A stretch of DNA of 64,000 nt. Source: Undaria pinnatifida (taxonomy: Eukaryota > Sar > Phaeophyceae > Laminariales > Alariaceae). The stretch is from positions 4,295,465-4,359,464 of the forward strand of contig JABAKD010000027.1 of assembly GCA_012845835.1 (NCBI GenBank), in the 5' to 3' direction. A program made the position numbers and the translations under genes. How positions within the stretch are numbered: position 1 is the first letter of the stretch; the number at the start of each line of letters is the position of its first letter. Under the pieces are notes generated by a model. It ran no database searches and was not told the origin of the DNA. It saw only the letters and a program-made list of their open reading frames with translations. Positions 21,401 to 28,450 of this stretch are shown here, piece after piece.

Positions 21401-23926
21401 GTTTCCAGTAGCAAAGGAAGGCTTTAAGGAGCTCTATACCTCACCCAAAAACTGACCCATTAATATAATAGTGTAGGAAAAACTGAAGGTGCAATTCGAT
21501 GGACAATCCCATGGCCTATTGAAAGAAAGTCACTACAGAAAAAGAAAGGACCATTTTGGGTTGAGGAATGCCGTCACTCGGAAGCACTCCCGCCCAAAAC
21601 TGCAACCTCTACCATAGCACTCGTCGGATATGCATGAAAAAAAGTGCACCCCGCGTTCCTCCCCTGGCTACACTATGCCCTCCTCCCCTCCTGGCTATGC
21701 CGCCGCAGCACGTCCCCTGGTGCTCCGCCTCGAAAAGGTTGCGTGGTCAATGGCCGCACGTCCCCAGGTACTCCGCCTCGAAAAGGTTGCGTGGTCAATG
21801 GCCACACGACCAAGGCAAGAAAAAAAATAGTACGCCCGCTAGCCCCCCGCCCGTCCCCTCCCCCTTTGCATGAAAAAGCCACCTGAGTTGTTGCCTTCCC
21901 CGGCGTTGTTGTCGCCAACTTGATCAAAGCCCTGGCCCCGGTGGATCTATGTATGACCCGGATGCTGCTCTTGATGCTGTAGCACAGGAAGTCGGTGTTG
22001 GCAACCACGAGAGCTCCTTGGTCGCACAGCCCCCTCCTGCGGCTGACCTCCGGCAACGTCGCCACGGGTTCGCACTATAGTACGTGCGCAAACATATATA
22101 TTCCACGGAAAAGACAATCGATGAATTTACAAGGTAACACATACATGGTATATTTTGATAAAATTCCTGGTTGGTCGATCTCACAGCTGAATTATATTTT
22201 CATTTTTTTCAACATAAATGCCAGGTACATTTGACACGTATTTCGCAATAATTGGAGAAATATATAGTTACTTGAATAACAATTAAAAAACGTTACATAT
22301 CAGGTACTCCGCAATAAATACCGGTAATACTTTCATCACATTTTACAAATATTATTTTATCGTATTTGTACACCGCAGCGTTTAGTTCAACAAGTAACTA
22401 TTAAGAACGCGTGACAGCGTGATATTTTCCCCGCACTTTTATAAGTTTGTTGTTGGAGGTTTCGTTTGCGTCGCGAGAGAAAAATGACGGAAAAAACACA
22501 ACACCCCAAACAAAGCACAAACCCACGCAAAAAACGAAAAACGAACGGGGGCGGGCTAGGGGTAAGGGCTTCCCCCGGCGACGGGGCCGGGCGGGCGCGC
22601 AACGGTACGGTATACCTGCCCGGTCACGGGCTGGCCCGGTCCTCTCGAGTGGCGAGGCAACAGCCGTTAGTCTCAAGAGTCATGAGTAATGAGCCTTGGA
22701 AGTAATGAATCATGATAATCATGAATCGTGAGAAGGGCTCAACATCATTATGAATCGTGGGAGGGGCTTAACTTGACTCCCTAAGACACTCATGTTGTGG
22801 GGGGAAACCGAATTGGAGCTACAGTAGTGTGGGATCATTTTTTGGTTGGTGGAAGGGTTATCACCCCCTCAGAACCGCAGCCACGTTTTTAAGAGACACT
22901 ACTTGGGATTAGTGTGGGACAAGTTTGGTAGTACAGTGGTGGTCCCTCTATAGTGCCGGTATGAACGGCACTATAGCGGCAACCGGCACTGCTCCCGATA
23001 CTGATATTACTAGTTTTTTCATGTATATGTGCAGAGCGATTTCACCGGCACTCTAGCGGGCAACCGGCACTATAGAGGGATCTCTACTGTAGTAAAAGGG
23101 TTCAGAGAGAGGGCGGGTCTGGTACCCTTGCGGGCTTAAGGCATTGGCACAACTCACCCCGAAGCAACAAATAAACTTTGTATCAGTCATGCCGCAAAAC
23201 CTCCAAATGGTGCTTACATTTTGCCTCAGAGGGGTATATATATACTTCGTATTGGGACTATTCTGGACCAACATCTACCGCGTCTACACGTATGGATATT
23301 CTGGACTAATGTCTATGCAGTTACAGACCTCCACTGGGCGGGGCCCTCGGCGATCTTACTCCGTGAAAGCGTTCTCCACTAACTTTAGCAAACTAACCGC
23401 TCCGAAAAAAATATTCTCTAATAGTGCTCGAATTCTTACGGTAGAACTAAAAGGTGTCCTAAACAATTGTCCATTGCATCCAACGGCGCACACACCCGTC
23501 TTCCCCCACCCCTTTCATGCCATTCAAAACGCGAACCACACTTAGCAGAACCCCGCCACCCCCCTCCTTTCCCCATAAGCTAACAAATCAAAAACACGTA
23601 CCTGAGGGTTTCCAAACCGGTTCCTGTCGCTTTCCGGGTCATATGTAACGGCCGTCCCCGTCAGAGGAACGCCAAACACATCGGACGACCCTCCCCCACC
23701 CCCCCCGCCCCCCCCACCACTGCTCCCGGCATCCCCCCCCACCCCCCCTCCACCCCCCCCCCCCGCCCCCCCCACCCCCACCACCACCGCCCACCACACC
23801 CCCTCCCCCCCCCCCATCAGCAGCGGCGTTACTGCGGTCTAGTCCACCCCCTGGGCTGGAGGATGACGGGTTCGCTCCCGTGCCTCCGCCTGTGAGCTGC
23901 GCGAAGAAAGCGTTGAAAGCTGACAT
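2106..23926 (-). CDS. EDC4: EDC4/Ge-1 (VARICOSE-like) mRNA-decapping scaffold, 3' end off the left edge
   Basis: This is a multi-exon gene read right to left. The proposed exons are e1 23926-23602, e2 22074-21883, e3 21142-20904, e4 19782-19728, e5 17936-17808, e6 16421-16320, e7 15826-15704, e8 15084-15004, e9 14140-13905, e10 13006-12888, e11 9588-9254, e12 8937-7532, e13 6646-6235, e14 about 4856-4374, e15 3281-3025 and e16 2760-2106. Family knowledge: EDC4 proteins carry an N-terminal WD40 propeller, a Ser-rich linker and a C-terminal helical domain, and they scaffold DCP2/DCP1 in P-bodies. Visible matches are the 'LCYSIKSSIRVIHRSTGARAL' strand region in e2, VTWQPAGGRFLAV in e4, LATAAEDGVVRLWD in e7, ALVTGDAENRLLK in e8, LAHPIQSFTVLE in e10 and LICVQTKPVQIY in e11. 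Phases agree at every junction from e2 to e12. The frame is uncertain inside e1 and e13 and at the e13/e14 join. The C-terminal domain is not in the window. Confidence 0.85.
3025..3281 (-). CDS. EDC4: EDC4 exon 15 (copy A of a duplicated exon)
   Basis: The acceptor CTTGCTCTTGCAG enters phase 0. It encodes RVLGRSIPGVAVDQSATIAL RSLLMGGS (28 residues, shown in two parts), then Gly/Ser repeats and PGMPPVMLP. It ends at donor CCAAG|GTGATT, phase 2, which exon 16 accepts. A second, diverged copy of the first 84 bases lies at 3,461-3,544. The segment between the linker and the C-terminal domain is not conserved enough for me to name a function. Confidence 0.65.
3430..3544 (-). pseudogene. Duplicate copy B of EDC4 exon 15 (alternative or decayed exon)
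   Basis: It has the same acceptor core (CTCTTGCAG|AGGGTA) as exon 15 copy A. It encodes RVSRRSIPGITMDQLATIAL then RSLL, followed by IMNPPPPPFCWGCL and a stop. About 66 of 84 aligned bases match copy A. No good donor is present: GGG|GTGTCT would keep phase 2, whereas CTA|GTAGGA would create a stop codon at the join to exon 16. It could be a mutually exclusive exon, a poison exon, or a relic. Confidence 0.5.
3725..3975 (-). repeat. GATC-rich dispersed element, copy 3
   Basis: On the minus strand it reads GATCGGTAATCTATCC-like start, GGGAAGATCTGTATGGTCCT, CGAGTGGGAGCCGTACGACC, and GGCAGATACAGGATCTACTG with GATGATCTAGATGATCTAGA. It lies in the EDC4 intron next to exon copy B. Confidence 0.65.
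4130..4320. repeat. (CGGGT)n pentanucleotide array
   Basis: CGGGT units with GGTCG variants, two TTTTCA(C/A)-containing spacers and a reversed ACCCG part near 4,300. It is in the EDC4 intron just after exon 14. Confidence 0.8.
4374..4856 (-). CDS. EDC4: EDC4 exon 14 (Pro/Gln/Ala-rich)
   Basis: This exon encodes DSHPQRSLPPHSPG, a Pro-rich block, LKPGNREPDNSAGAGPAPSR, a Gln/His-rich run of about 40 residues, poly-Pro, poly-Ala, and ends ASRDIGSA at donor TCGGCG|GTGCGT, phase 0. The 5' border is approximate: CAG dinucleotides at 4862 and 4857 are both usable and no phase-2 acceptor was found. Confidence 0.6.
5308..5590 (+). repeat. GATC-rich dispersed element, copy 4
   Basis: It starts GTCCGACAGATTGCCGATCC, then GGGAAGATCTGTACGGTATA, GGAGCCGTACGATCTGCACC, GGCAGATACAGGATCTACTG, and ends GTCATCTGCTCGAG. 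It lies in the EDC4 intron between exons 13 and 14. Confidence 0.7.
6235..6646 (-). CDS. EDC4: EDC4 exon 13 (Gly-rich; frame uncertain)
   Basis: The acceptor CTTTTACAG enters phase 2. The first part reads VSVSVSEGRQEVGATTTEDA and then FSSSGEESIDVSHQ followed by poly-Gly. The open frame near the 3' border is a different one (GLSAHGDASGGSAAA...VMQHRQLG) at donor GGCAG|GTGTGTG. The switch happens in a G/GGC tract around 6,360 to 6,470. The exit phase (2) does not fit the candidate starts of exon 14, so a missed small exon is possible. Confidence 0.45.
6654..6895. repeat. Minisatellite, about 20-bp unit GCCGCACGTNAGGTT
   Basis: About twelve degenerate units of the type (T/C)CGCCGCACGT(A/G)AGGTT lie in EDC4 intron 12, starting right at the acceptor of exon 13. 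The units are contiguous, without spacers of unique sequence. Confidence 0.8.
7532..8937 (-). CDS. EDC4: EDC4 exon 12 (1.4-kb Ser/Gly/Thr/Ala linker)
   Basis: The acceptor AATAGAAG precedes CTGGACGTC. The exon starts LDVADEPLLHMGITPVATAS and stays open for 468 codons of low-complexity Ser/Thr/Ala/Gly. A more ordinary helix, KSASEELRRFLNRGKLDGFG, lies near the end. The proposed donor GCCAC|GTGACC at 7532 leaves phase 2, as exon 13 requires. A Ser-rich linker after the propeller is normal for EDC4. The opposite strand is also open for hundreds of codons because of the GC-rich triplet composition. Confidence 0.7.
9254..9588 (-). CDS. EDC4: EDC4 exon 11 (CVQTKPVQ motif, acidic stretch)
   Basis: The acceptor AACTGCAG enters phase 1. 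The exon encodes GRVLQLICVQTKPVQIYRIM, an EDC4 family hallmark (CVQT.. or CVHTK..). A long Asp/Glu/Ser stretch follows (about 35 residues, nearly all acidic), then a VIEGDEVVAVVSSDR segment ending SLKYEK at donor GAGAAG|GTCAGG, phase 0. It marks the end of the propeller and the start of the linker. Confidence 0.85.
10084..10545 (+). repeat. Near-identical tandem duplication, period 231 bp
   Basis: The units 10,084-10,314 and 10,315-10,545 differ at only a handful of bases. Each ends with AGCGGTTCGAAGCCGCT, which forms a 5-bp stem with a 7-nt TTCGAAG loop exactly like a tRNA T-arm and contains a B-box. A T8-9 run precedes it. It lies in EDC4 intron 10. Similarity to the dispersed GATC-rich family ends just upstream (GATCTGTACCACACAGGTCC). 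Confidence 0.85.
12554..12640 (+). repeat. 60-bp core repeat family, copy in EDC4 intron 11
   Basis: The core reads GTCAGCTGTGAGTTCCACAA, ATTTAGGGTCGACACTCATC, TGTGCAAGCTGCGTGATACA. Other plus copies are at 27,963-28,040, 28,093-28,150, 34,462-34,530 and 34,676-34,745. Minus copies are at about 11,390-11,450, 29,845-29,890 and 39,040-39,100. Confidence 0.65.
12888..13006 (-). CDS. EDC4: EDC4 exon 10 (LAHPIQSF motif)
   Basis: One base completes the Gly codon from exon 9. The rest reads MRMDYLRPYSLAHPIQSFTV then LEQAPEPEYGYEETFPTAE. The LAHPIQSF segment parallels LLTHPVLSF in animal EDC4 and equivalents in plants. The donor is GCAGAAG|GTATGG, phase 1. Confidence 0.8.
13905..14140 (-). CDS. EDC4: EDC4 exon 9 (last propeller blade)
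   Basis: The acceptor CGCTCGCAG precedes GTTTGGCCAGCG. The exon reads VWPASVLSRDGHTASS, a Gly/Ala loop, then LSLEADPGGKFVFAADTREG and LLYALHLSEANQ. It leaves phase 2 at the donor AAGG|GTACGT. It matches the region ending SAEYLILSDVQRKVLYVMEL of animal EDC4. Confidence 0.8.
14150..14860. repeat. Degenerate tandem array (GAACGAACGAGTGAAGAAAAT units)
   Basis: Degenerate units combining GCGAACGAACGAGTGAAGAA, GTGTGGTAGGAATGAAA and GAACAAAGGAATGAA fill most of EDC4 intron 8 right up to exon 9. On the transcribed (minus) strand this makes a long pyrimidine-rich stretch. Confidence 0.7.
15004..15084 (-). CDS. EDC4: EDC4 exon 8 (ALVTGDAENRLLK)
   Basis: This exon has 27 codons, GSTLSRVIVMDANSALVTGD then AENRLLK, with donor CTCAAG|GTGACG, phase 0. 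It parallels the FLITGADQNRELKMW segment of animal EDC4. The acceptor chosen is CCCCAGAG, because it alone keeps phase 0; another AG lies 9 bases upstream but breaks the frame. Confidence 0.75.
15322..15465 (+). repeat. Dispersed repeat shared with 27,451-27,595, copy 1
   Basis: Both copies have ATGAAAAAGGT(A/T)TAACAT, AGCCGTCG(G/A)CGC(A/C)TAGTCAAC, TTGG(G/-)TTTATTTTC, a GTGGGTAGGGCTACACCC-like segment and GGGGATT. This copy lies in EDC4 intron 7. Confidence 0.65.
15704..15826 (-). CDS. EDC4: EDC4 exon 7 (canonical WD repeat)
   Basis: This exon has 41 codons, phase 0 to 0. It encodes VTDASFSSLDGGDVLATAAE and DGVVRLWDTRMALLESTPIHE, the clearest WD40 repeat in the window (ATA..DG.VRLWD). The acceptor is TTGTGTAG and the donor GAG|GTATAT. 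It corresponds to the LATASHDGYVKFW repeat of animal EDC4. Confidence 0.85.
16320..16421 (-). CDS. EDC4: Possible EDC4 exon 6 (GFVPCTHPEWL)
   Basis: This would be 34 codons, WRVSGDEVDLGAECL through GFVPCTHPEWL, phase 0 to 0. It fits between exons 5 and 7 and aligns with the GFIVVKGHS..LSEG segment before the next WD repeat of animal EDC4. Both splice sites are weak: the acceptor GAGCAAG has no pyrimidine tract and the donor is TTG|GTTTTT. The exon, or its exact ends, may be wrong. Confidence 0.45.
16500..16770. repeat. (AGC/ACC)n trinucleotide array
   Basis: About 270 bp of CAGCAGCACCAGCAG-type repeats lie in EDC4 intron 5. There is no stop codon in most frames on either strand, so long Ala, Ser/Thr, Gln, Leu and Cys frames appear that are not genes. 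Confidence 0.9.
16977..17140. mobile_element. MITE family B, copy 2
   Basis: It starts CAGTGGTCCCTCCATAGTGC and ends, on the other strand, CAGTGTGGTCTTTCTATAGT. The interior (GCGGGCAACCGGCACT, a TTTCATATACATATA segment) matches copy 1. It lies in EDC4 intron 5. A more decayed third copy is at about 17,293-17,398. Confidence 0.65.
17293..17398. mobile_element. MITE family B, copy 3 (decayed)
   Basis: It is a short element with ends AGTAGTGGTCCCTCTATGGC and, inverted, AGTAGTACTCCCTCGGTAGC, each followed by GCCGGTT. It sits 150 bp from copy 2 in the same intron. Confidence 0.5.
17808..17936 (-). CDS. EDC4: EDC4 exon 5 (VVICDVPSL strand plus Ser loop)
   Basis: This exon has 43 codons, phase 0 to 0. 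The acceptor is GTACCCCAG and the donor is AAGCAG|GTGTGG. It encodes VVICDVPSLGDSG, a poly-Ser run, and IPGATCSGHYKQ. It joins directly after GSK of exon 4 to give a continuous WD-type C/D strand pair. Confidence 0.75.
19728..19782 (-). CDS. EDC4: EDC4 exon 4 (55-nt micro-exon, VTWQP strand)
   Basis: One base completes the codon from exon 3, then 18 codons read VTWQPAGGRFLAVVCGSK. The acceptor is AACAACAG and the donor is TCGAAG|GTGGGTC. Family knowledge: plant and animal EDC4 have a Trp-His/Cys-Pro motif (for example ITWHP or IIWCP) at this place. The entry phase 2 and exit phase 0 match both neighbours exactly, which supports such a short exon. Confidence 0.75.
20904..21142 (-). CDS. EDC4: EDC4 exon 3 (WD repeat ending DLMVWELL)
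   Basis: The acceptor GCCCGCAG precedes GACATG, phase 0. The exon encodes DMSLVSSGDYPNATSSLLAC and then STSDGDLMVWELL, the D-strand plus VW pair of a WD repeat. It continues into an Ala/Gly/Ser-rich loop. The proposed donor GATAG|GTGGGT at 20904 leaves phase 2, which exon 4 accepts. The 3' border is the least certain part because the loop runs on open into an ACC/GGT microsatellite. Confidence 0.75.
21883..22074 (-). CDS. EDC4: EDC4 exon 2 (start of WD40 region)
   Basis: This exon has 64 codons, phase 0 in and out, with acceptor CTATAG and donor CTCAG|GTGGCT. It encodes CEPVATLPEVSRRRG, then LVVANTDFLCYSIKSSIRVI followed by HRSTGARALIKL. This is the most diagnostic EDC4/VARICOSE segment in the window: family members have a Cys-Tyr strand, an IRV strand and an RALL-like turn before the GHT/VTDM repeat. 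Confidence 0.85.
22934..23089. mobile_element. Tc1/mariner-like MITE, family B, copy 1
   Basis: This is a 156-bp element with inverted ends CAGTGGTGGTCCCTCTATAG and CAGTAGAGATCCCTCTATAG, both followed by TGCCGGT, and TA on each side. It lies in EDC4 intron 1. Internal palindromic GCCGGT units could fold into a hairpin. Confidence 0.8.
23602..23926 (-). CDS. EDC4: EDC4 exon 1 (start codon; frame broken by a poly-G tract)
   Basis: The ATG at 23926 opens MSAFNAFFAQLTGGG, then a Ser/Pro/Gly stretch. The exon ends in SSDVFGVPLTGTAVTYDP..NRFGNPQ with the strong donor CAG|GTACGTG after 23602, phase 0. The first and last parts are in different frames. The change falls inside Gly codons written almost entirely in G (23,690 to 23,820). 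A small intron, an assembly error in the homopolymer, or a real length polymorphism could each explain it. Confidence 0.6.
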
Positions 23927-25330
23927 GGCTTTCCTCCCTTTCCACCGTCTGTCTGTATGTCCGTCGGTGAGCGTAAAAAGGTCGAGCGATTTCCGTCGGA
24001 AAGCAAGTCGTGTTAGGCACACGGGGGTTATTATGCCAAGTCACCGCGTGGAAATGACGCCTTATCGTCCTTGGACGAGACCAAATACGGGGAATTCATT
24101 GAAAAGCTTAACAAGGCTGCTTTTCCGGAAATGTACAGGTTCCGGCCGGGGAAAAACACGTCAATAAATACGCATATCCCTCGTCACAATCGCTAGCAGC
24201 ATGCTGCGCGCGTTTCATAGACCTTAGCGAAAAAAATGTGCTGCAAGCGTACACAGCTCTCCCCCCTTTCCACCGTCTGTATGTGTGTCCGTCGGTAAGG
24301 TGTGTGGGCCAAGCGAATTCCGTCGGGAAGCAAATTGCGCTATTTTCCCCTTTGAGCGCGACAGACGGAAAACCAGTCTAAAACAATTGACGATTACAGT
24401 ACAGTAGGGGTTTCCCAGTAAGGCAGTGGTGAGCCAGAGCAATACGACCGCCTAATTGGGGGAAGCCGCCTCATTTATTTCGGACTATTAAGTGCAAATC
24501 CCCAGTTGCGCCAAGCGATTTTGACATCGGTATATCGGGACGCAGCCTTATTGCCCCCCCCTCTACAGTATAGCATCGGCCGAACGATGCAGCCTTTCCT
24601 GTTGAGGTAGGGTAAGTGTCCGAAAGGGACTACGGAGCTGTATCACACGTGTAAAGAACGGCTCGGCTTGAAAGGCGGCAGACTCTTCCTTGACGCTTGA
24701 CAATTCCGCACTCGATTCTTTGTAGCTATCTTTCTCGGTGCCAAAAGGCTTGGGCTGGTATTTAAAGGGTTGGGTTACAAGCAGCGGGTACCCCGATTTA
24801 AGAGCACCCGCGATAAGAGCATTCAGGAGGTAATATCGGTCAATCGGCCCCGAGAGATAAGAGCATTCAGGACTTAAAATCGGTCAAATCGGCCTCGAGA
24901 TAAGAGCATTCGGGACTTGAGATCGGTCAAATCGGCATGTCCCGCCAAGCTAAAAACCATACATTAGCCATGTACAGATAAGAGCAATCTGCAATTAAGA
25001 GCGCCTGCATCGGCTTGTGATACGGTTCTCTTAAATCGGGGTACCCACTGCAACAGCATCATGCTGCGCGCGTTTGATAGAGCTGACATAGCTCTCGTGT
25101 CTTTCCTCCGTTCGTCTGTGCGTACGTCGGTAGGTGTGTGGGTTGAGTGATTTCCGTCGGTAAGCAAGTCGAGGAAAACAACGTCGAAACTATACGACGA
25201 CCAATAGGGCCGTCAGTTGGCTGGATGTCACGGCTACAGTTGTTAGCATGCTGCGCGCTGCGCGAAGAAAGCGTTGAACGCTGACGTAGTTCTCTCTTCC
25301 TTCGTTCGTCTGAACACAAAGTCGGCAGAT
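23893..25330 (-). repeat. Repeated copies of the EDC4 5' leader and start region
   Basis: The gene copy (23,893-24,013) has relatives at about 24,200-24,335, 25,060-25,175 and 25,247-25,330. Shared plus-strand words are CTGCGCGAAGAAAGCGTTGA, CCCTTTCCACCGTCTGT, GTCCGTCGGT and ATTTCCGTCGG.AAGCAA. In the 25.25-kb copy the SAFNAFFAQ frame is intact, but ATG is replaced by ACG. Confidence 0.75.
24782..25050. mobile_element. Tc1/mariner-like MITE, family A, copy 1
   Basis: Terminal inverted repeats start CAGCGGGTACCCCGATTTAA and, on the other strand, CAGTGGGTACCCCGATTTAA. Inside are three near-repeats of a unit containing GATAAGAGCATTC. No transposase frame is present. No TA duplication is visible at this copy. 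Confidence 0.75.
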
Positions 25331-26866
25331 ACCGCTGCGCTTACACAAGAGCGACCATGCTGCCTGCGGCCGTGTCGCAAGAGTCCTTGCCTTGTACACC
25401 GTACCATTAATATAAGTAGATCCATGCCAATACAGGTAAGTATAAATAAGTCTAAGCAGATTCAGGTTAACAACGGCAAACGTAGGTACATACCGGATAC
25501 CAGGTATGTTGCAGGATACGATTCGTCACCACAACGTACGTACCATGGTATAACCTTACCCACTATCACACACCAAGATGTGCTGCCGTGTTCATTGCGG
25601 GCGTTCCGAAAGCAGAATAACCCCTCAGTTAGTTGACGCGTCGATGGCTCATGTTATAGATTTTTCGTAGCGACTTTACAAGGTTCCTCTTGGGGATGTG
25701 GTCGGCTTGAAATCCCGGGGGGTGTCTTAACGCCTTTTAAACTGGAAACCCTTTTCGGGGACAGAATGACTTGAAATTAGTATAAGGAGGGATTTGGGGT
25801 TCTAATTAAGTCCAAGTCGAAAAGGGGGACAAAACTCTCGTAAAAACCGAAGAAAAAGCAATTAGCCACCGCACAAGTAGCCGGGCGAGTACCACCGATC
25901 AGCCCATACGAGTTTATAGTCTAGTCTATCACGCAGGATAGCACGCCTCCTCCGTCGAACTTCCAAGCCAATGGTCTTGACAACGCGGAGAGGGTGGAAA
26001 CTCCACCGACGCGTCTACGACAAATCTGGGGAATATCTTTCCAAAGCCGCCATTTCGTCGTGAGTCTCACCCTCTAGGTTAAGACATGACTGTAGCCCAA
26101 AATCGTCCCAGCGGGTGTGTCATCTTGTGGACGATTGAACGTACGTAATCTCGGGTTTGTGGAGCGGGATAAGATTTTAGTATATTTGGAAGGCATGTAT
26201 ATTAGGGGATACATACGAGCATAAGAGAGCGAATTTGGTGGAGATGAGGTGTCATTTAGGAGAGAGATAAGAACACGACGGATAGCAGAAAACCATAGCA
26301 TAAACGGCAGAGTACAGTACAGGAAACTAGTGGGTGTCTGATCAGTACCTTCGATACTGCTGCTTTTGAGAGGTTGGAGACTGGAGGCGGAAAAAAACTC
26401 GAGAATACGGTGTAGTTTCGACACCAAATTGGCATCCCCCGACCGAGCAATACGTGAGCGAACTTTTATCGGTATCAGCTCGACGGCGTACTACGCCAAT
26501 CAAGTACAACAACTCCCTGTGATGTCCCGCCCACCCATGGCCCAAGCAGTAAGCAACCCTGCCTAACCAAACGCTGACCTGCTGAATCGAACACTACTGA
26601 GTTCGAAGTACAACGCGGTTAACCGTTTGAACCGTACACGAGAAACCCTTTACAGGTGACGAAGGTCGAACCTGTTCACAACAAAAATCAGTGACGTTAC
26701 ACCCGTCCGGGCCTTCATAAGGGAAAACGGTCCAAAATAAGCTTCACCAGGTAAATCACTAAATGACGGATACAGCGTCGGTCACACGGAGCAACAGCCC
26801 GGGCTGCTGAGGTAGGGCACGTGTCCGAATCGCAACGCTAGGGGCTGGTATACGATAGTTGCCCTC

Positions 26867-27066
26867 TCGTGATGCGGTTGGTTTAAAACCACGGGCGGGT
26901 CGTGTCGCAGGTCCAAAAGGGGAACAAAGCCGTCCCCAGGAGCCTCGCATACCAGGTACCAGGTACTCGTGATGCGGTTGGTTTGAAACCCCGGGGGGGT
27001 CGTGTCGCAGGTCCAGAGGGGGAACACAGCCGTTCCCATGAGCCTCGCATACCAGGTACCAGGTAT
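26867..27066 (+). repeat. Two-copy tandem duplication, unit about 100 bp
   Basis: The copies begin CTCGTGATGCGGTTGGTTTA (26,867) and CTCGTGATGCGGTTGGTTTG (26,968). Both end CCTCGCATACCAGGTACCAG followed by GTA. The second copy abuts MITE A copy 2. Confidence 0.85.
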
Positions 27067-27073
27067 GACATTA

Positions 27074-27253
27074 CAGTGGGTACCCCGATTTAAGAGCGCC
27101 CAGGATAAGAGCATTCGGGGCTTTAATAGCAGTCAAATCAGCATGTCCCGCCAACACGAGGACCTACATATTTCCACTAGACAAGAGCAATGTGTAGCTA
27201 AGAGTGCTTGTTTCGGCTTGTCACGGGGCGCTCACAAATCGGGGTGCCCACTG
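27074..27253. mobile_element. Tc1/mariner-like MITE, family A, copy 2
   Basis: This is a 180-bp element with inverted ends CAGTGGGTACCCCGATTTAA and CAGTGGGCACCCCGATTTGT, flanked on both sides by TA, the expected target duplication. It shares the GATAAGAGCATTCGGG unit and a CATGTCCCGCCAA segment with copy 1. It is non-autonomous. Confidence 0.8.
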
Positions 27254-27450
27254 TAAAAAAAAAGTTCTTGAAAACCACAACCAAAAATAATTAGCCACGT
27301 GGCACCACGCAAGTAACCGGGCAAGCAACACCGACTAATCATATAGCTAAAACAACTTTTATCGTGTGATCTTATCTATACGATACGAGCGAAGCATGGG
27401 TATTAATGCGGGTCCTGCAACACGCTCTTCCAAGACGCTTGGTAAATAAT

Positions 27451-27595
27451 ATGAAAAAGGTTTAACATCAGCCGTCGACGCCTAGTCAACAAAACTGAAA
27501 GTTTGGTTTATTTTCGGGTCGCCCGGCTAGGAAAACGCCATCACATCCTGGTCGTAGTGGGTAGGGCTACACCCCAGTCGTGGAGGGGATTCATA
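27451..27595 (+). repeat. Dispersed repeat shared with 15,322-15,465, copy 2
   Basis: ATGAAAAAGGTTTAACATCA, GCCGTCGACGCCTAGTCAAC, TTTGGTTTATTTTCGGGTCG and GTGGGTAGGGCTACACCCCA match the 15.3-kb copy. It is intergenic. Confidence 0.65.
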
Positions 27596-27962
27596 AACCA
27601 AAAACAGATACCTGGTACCTGCAGTTCTCGAGTGATTCATGGAAACACACAGCATACTGCTGTAGCTCCAAAATGAGTGCAAGGACACAAACACCACCGG
27701 TACACCAGCAGTACCTAACGACGTTACTACTATTAATACAGTACATGCCCACACGCACCAGGTGTACCACTACAAAACCCCGTTTTACCCTTTTACCACT
27801 GCCAAAACAATTCGATTACAAGAAATATTACGGGTCTAACATTAAAAACTCCAAATACTTGAGTCTCCAAAAGATCGTGAGACATTTCTAAAGAGGTTAC
27901 GAAGGAAAAACGACGAAAAAAAAACTGATGACATCAGCATTCTGCAAAAAATATTCTCAACA

Positions 27963-28150
27963 CGCCAGCTGTGAGTTCGACAAACTTAGCGTCGAAGCTC
28001 ATCTTTGCAAGCTGCGCGATACACCGGCCGCTCGTTTTCACACATTCATTATCCTTTGAATGTATAGCATTGTTCGTATAAAATTATTCTAACAATATCA
28101 GCTGTGAGTTCGACAATATTAGGGTCGACTCTAATCTGTGCAGGCGCATT
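27963..28150 (+). repeat. 60-bp core repeat family, two copies
   Basis: CCAGCTGTGAGTTCGACAAA with CATCTTTGCAAGCTGCGCGA lies at 27,963-28,040. TCAGCTGTGAGTTCGACAAT with GTCGACTCTAATCTGTGCAG lies at 28,093-28,150. A small array of CATTATCCCTTG units follows. Confidence 0.65.
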
Positions 28151-28415
28151 ATCCCTTGCATTATCCCTTGCATTACCCCTTGCATTACCCCTTGCATTAT
28201 CCTTTGAATGTGTAGCGGTTGTCACACGAAGAAGCCCCGGGTGCTGGGTAGCGTCGTAAGGGGTGCGTCTCAACTACAACGCAAAAAAAAAATCCGACGC
28301 GTGCGTAGCATGATACTGGTCGTTCTGCTACACGTTCCTACATTAATAGGAGGCTGGTATGACCATGACCGTACCTGACATACTTGACGAGATACCTCGG
28401 CCCTAAAGAGGGTTA

Positions 28416-28450
<35 letters not shown>

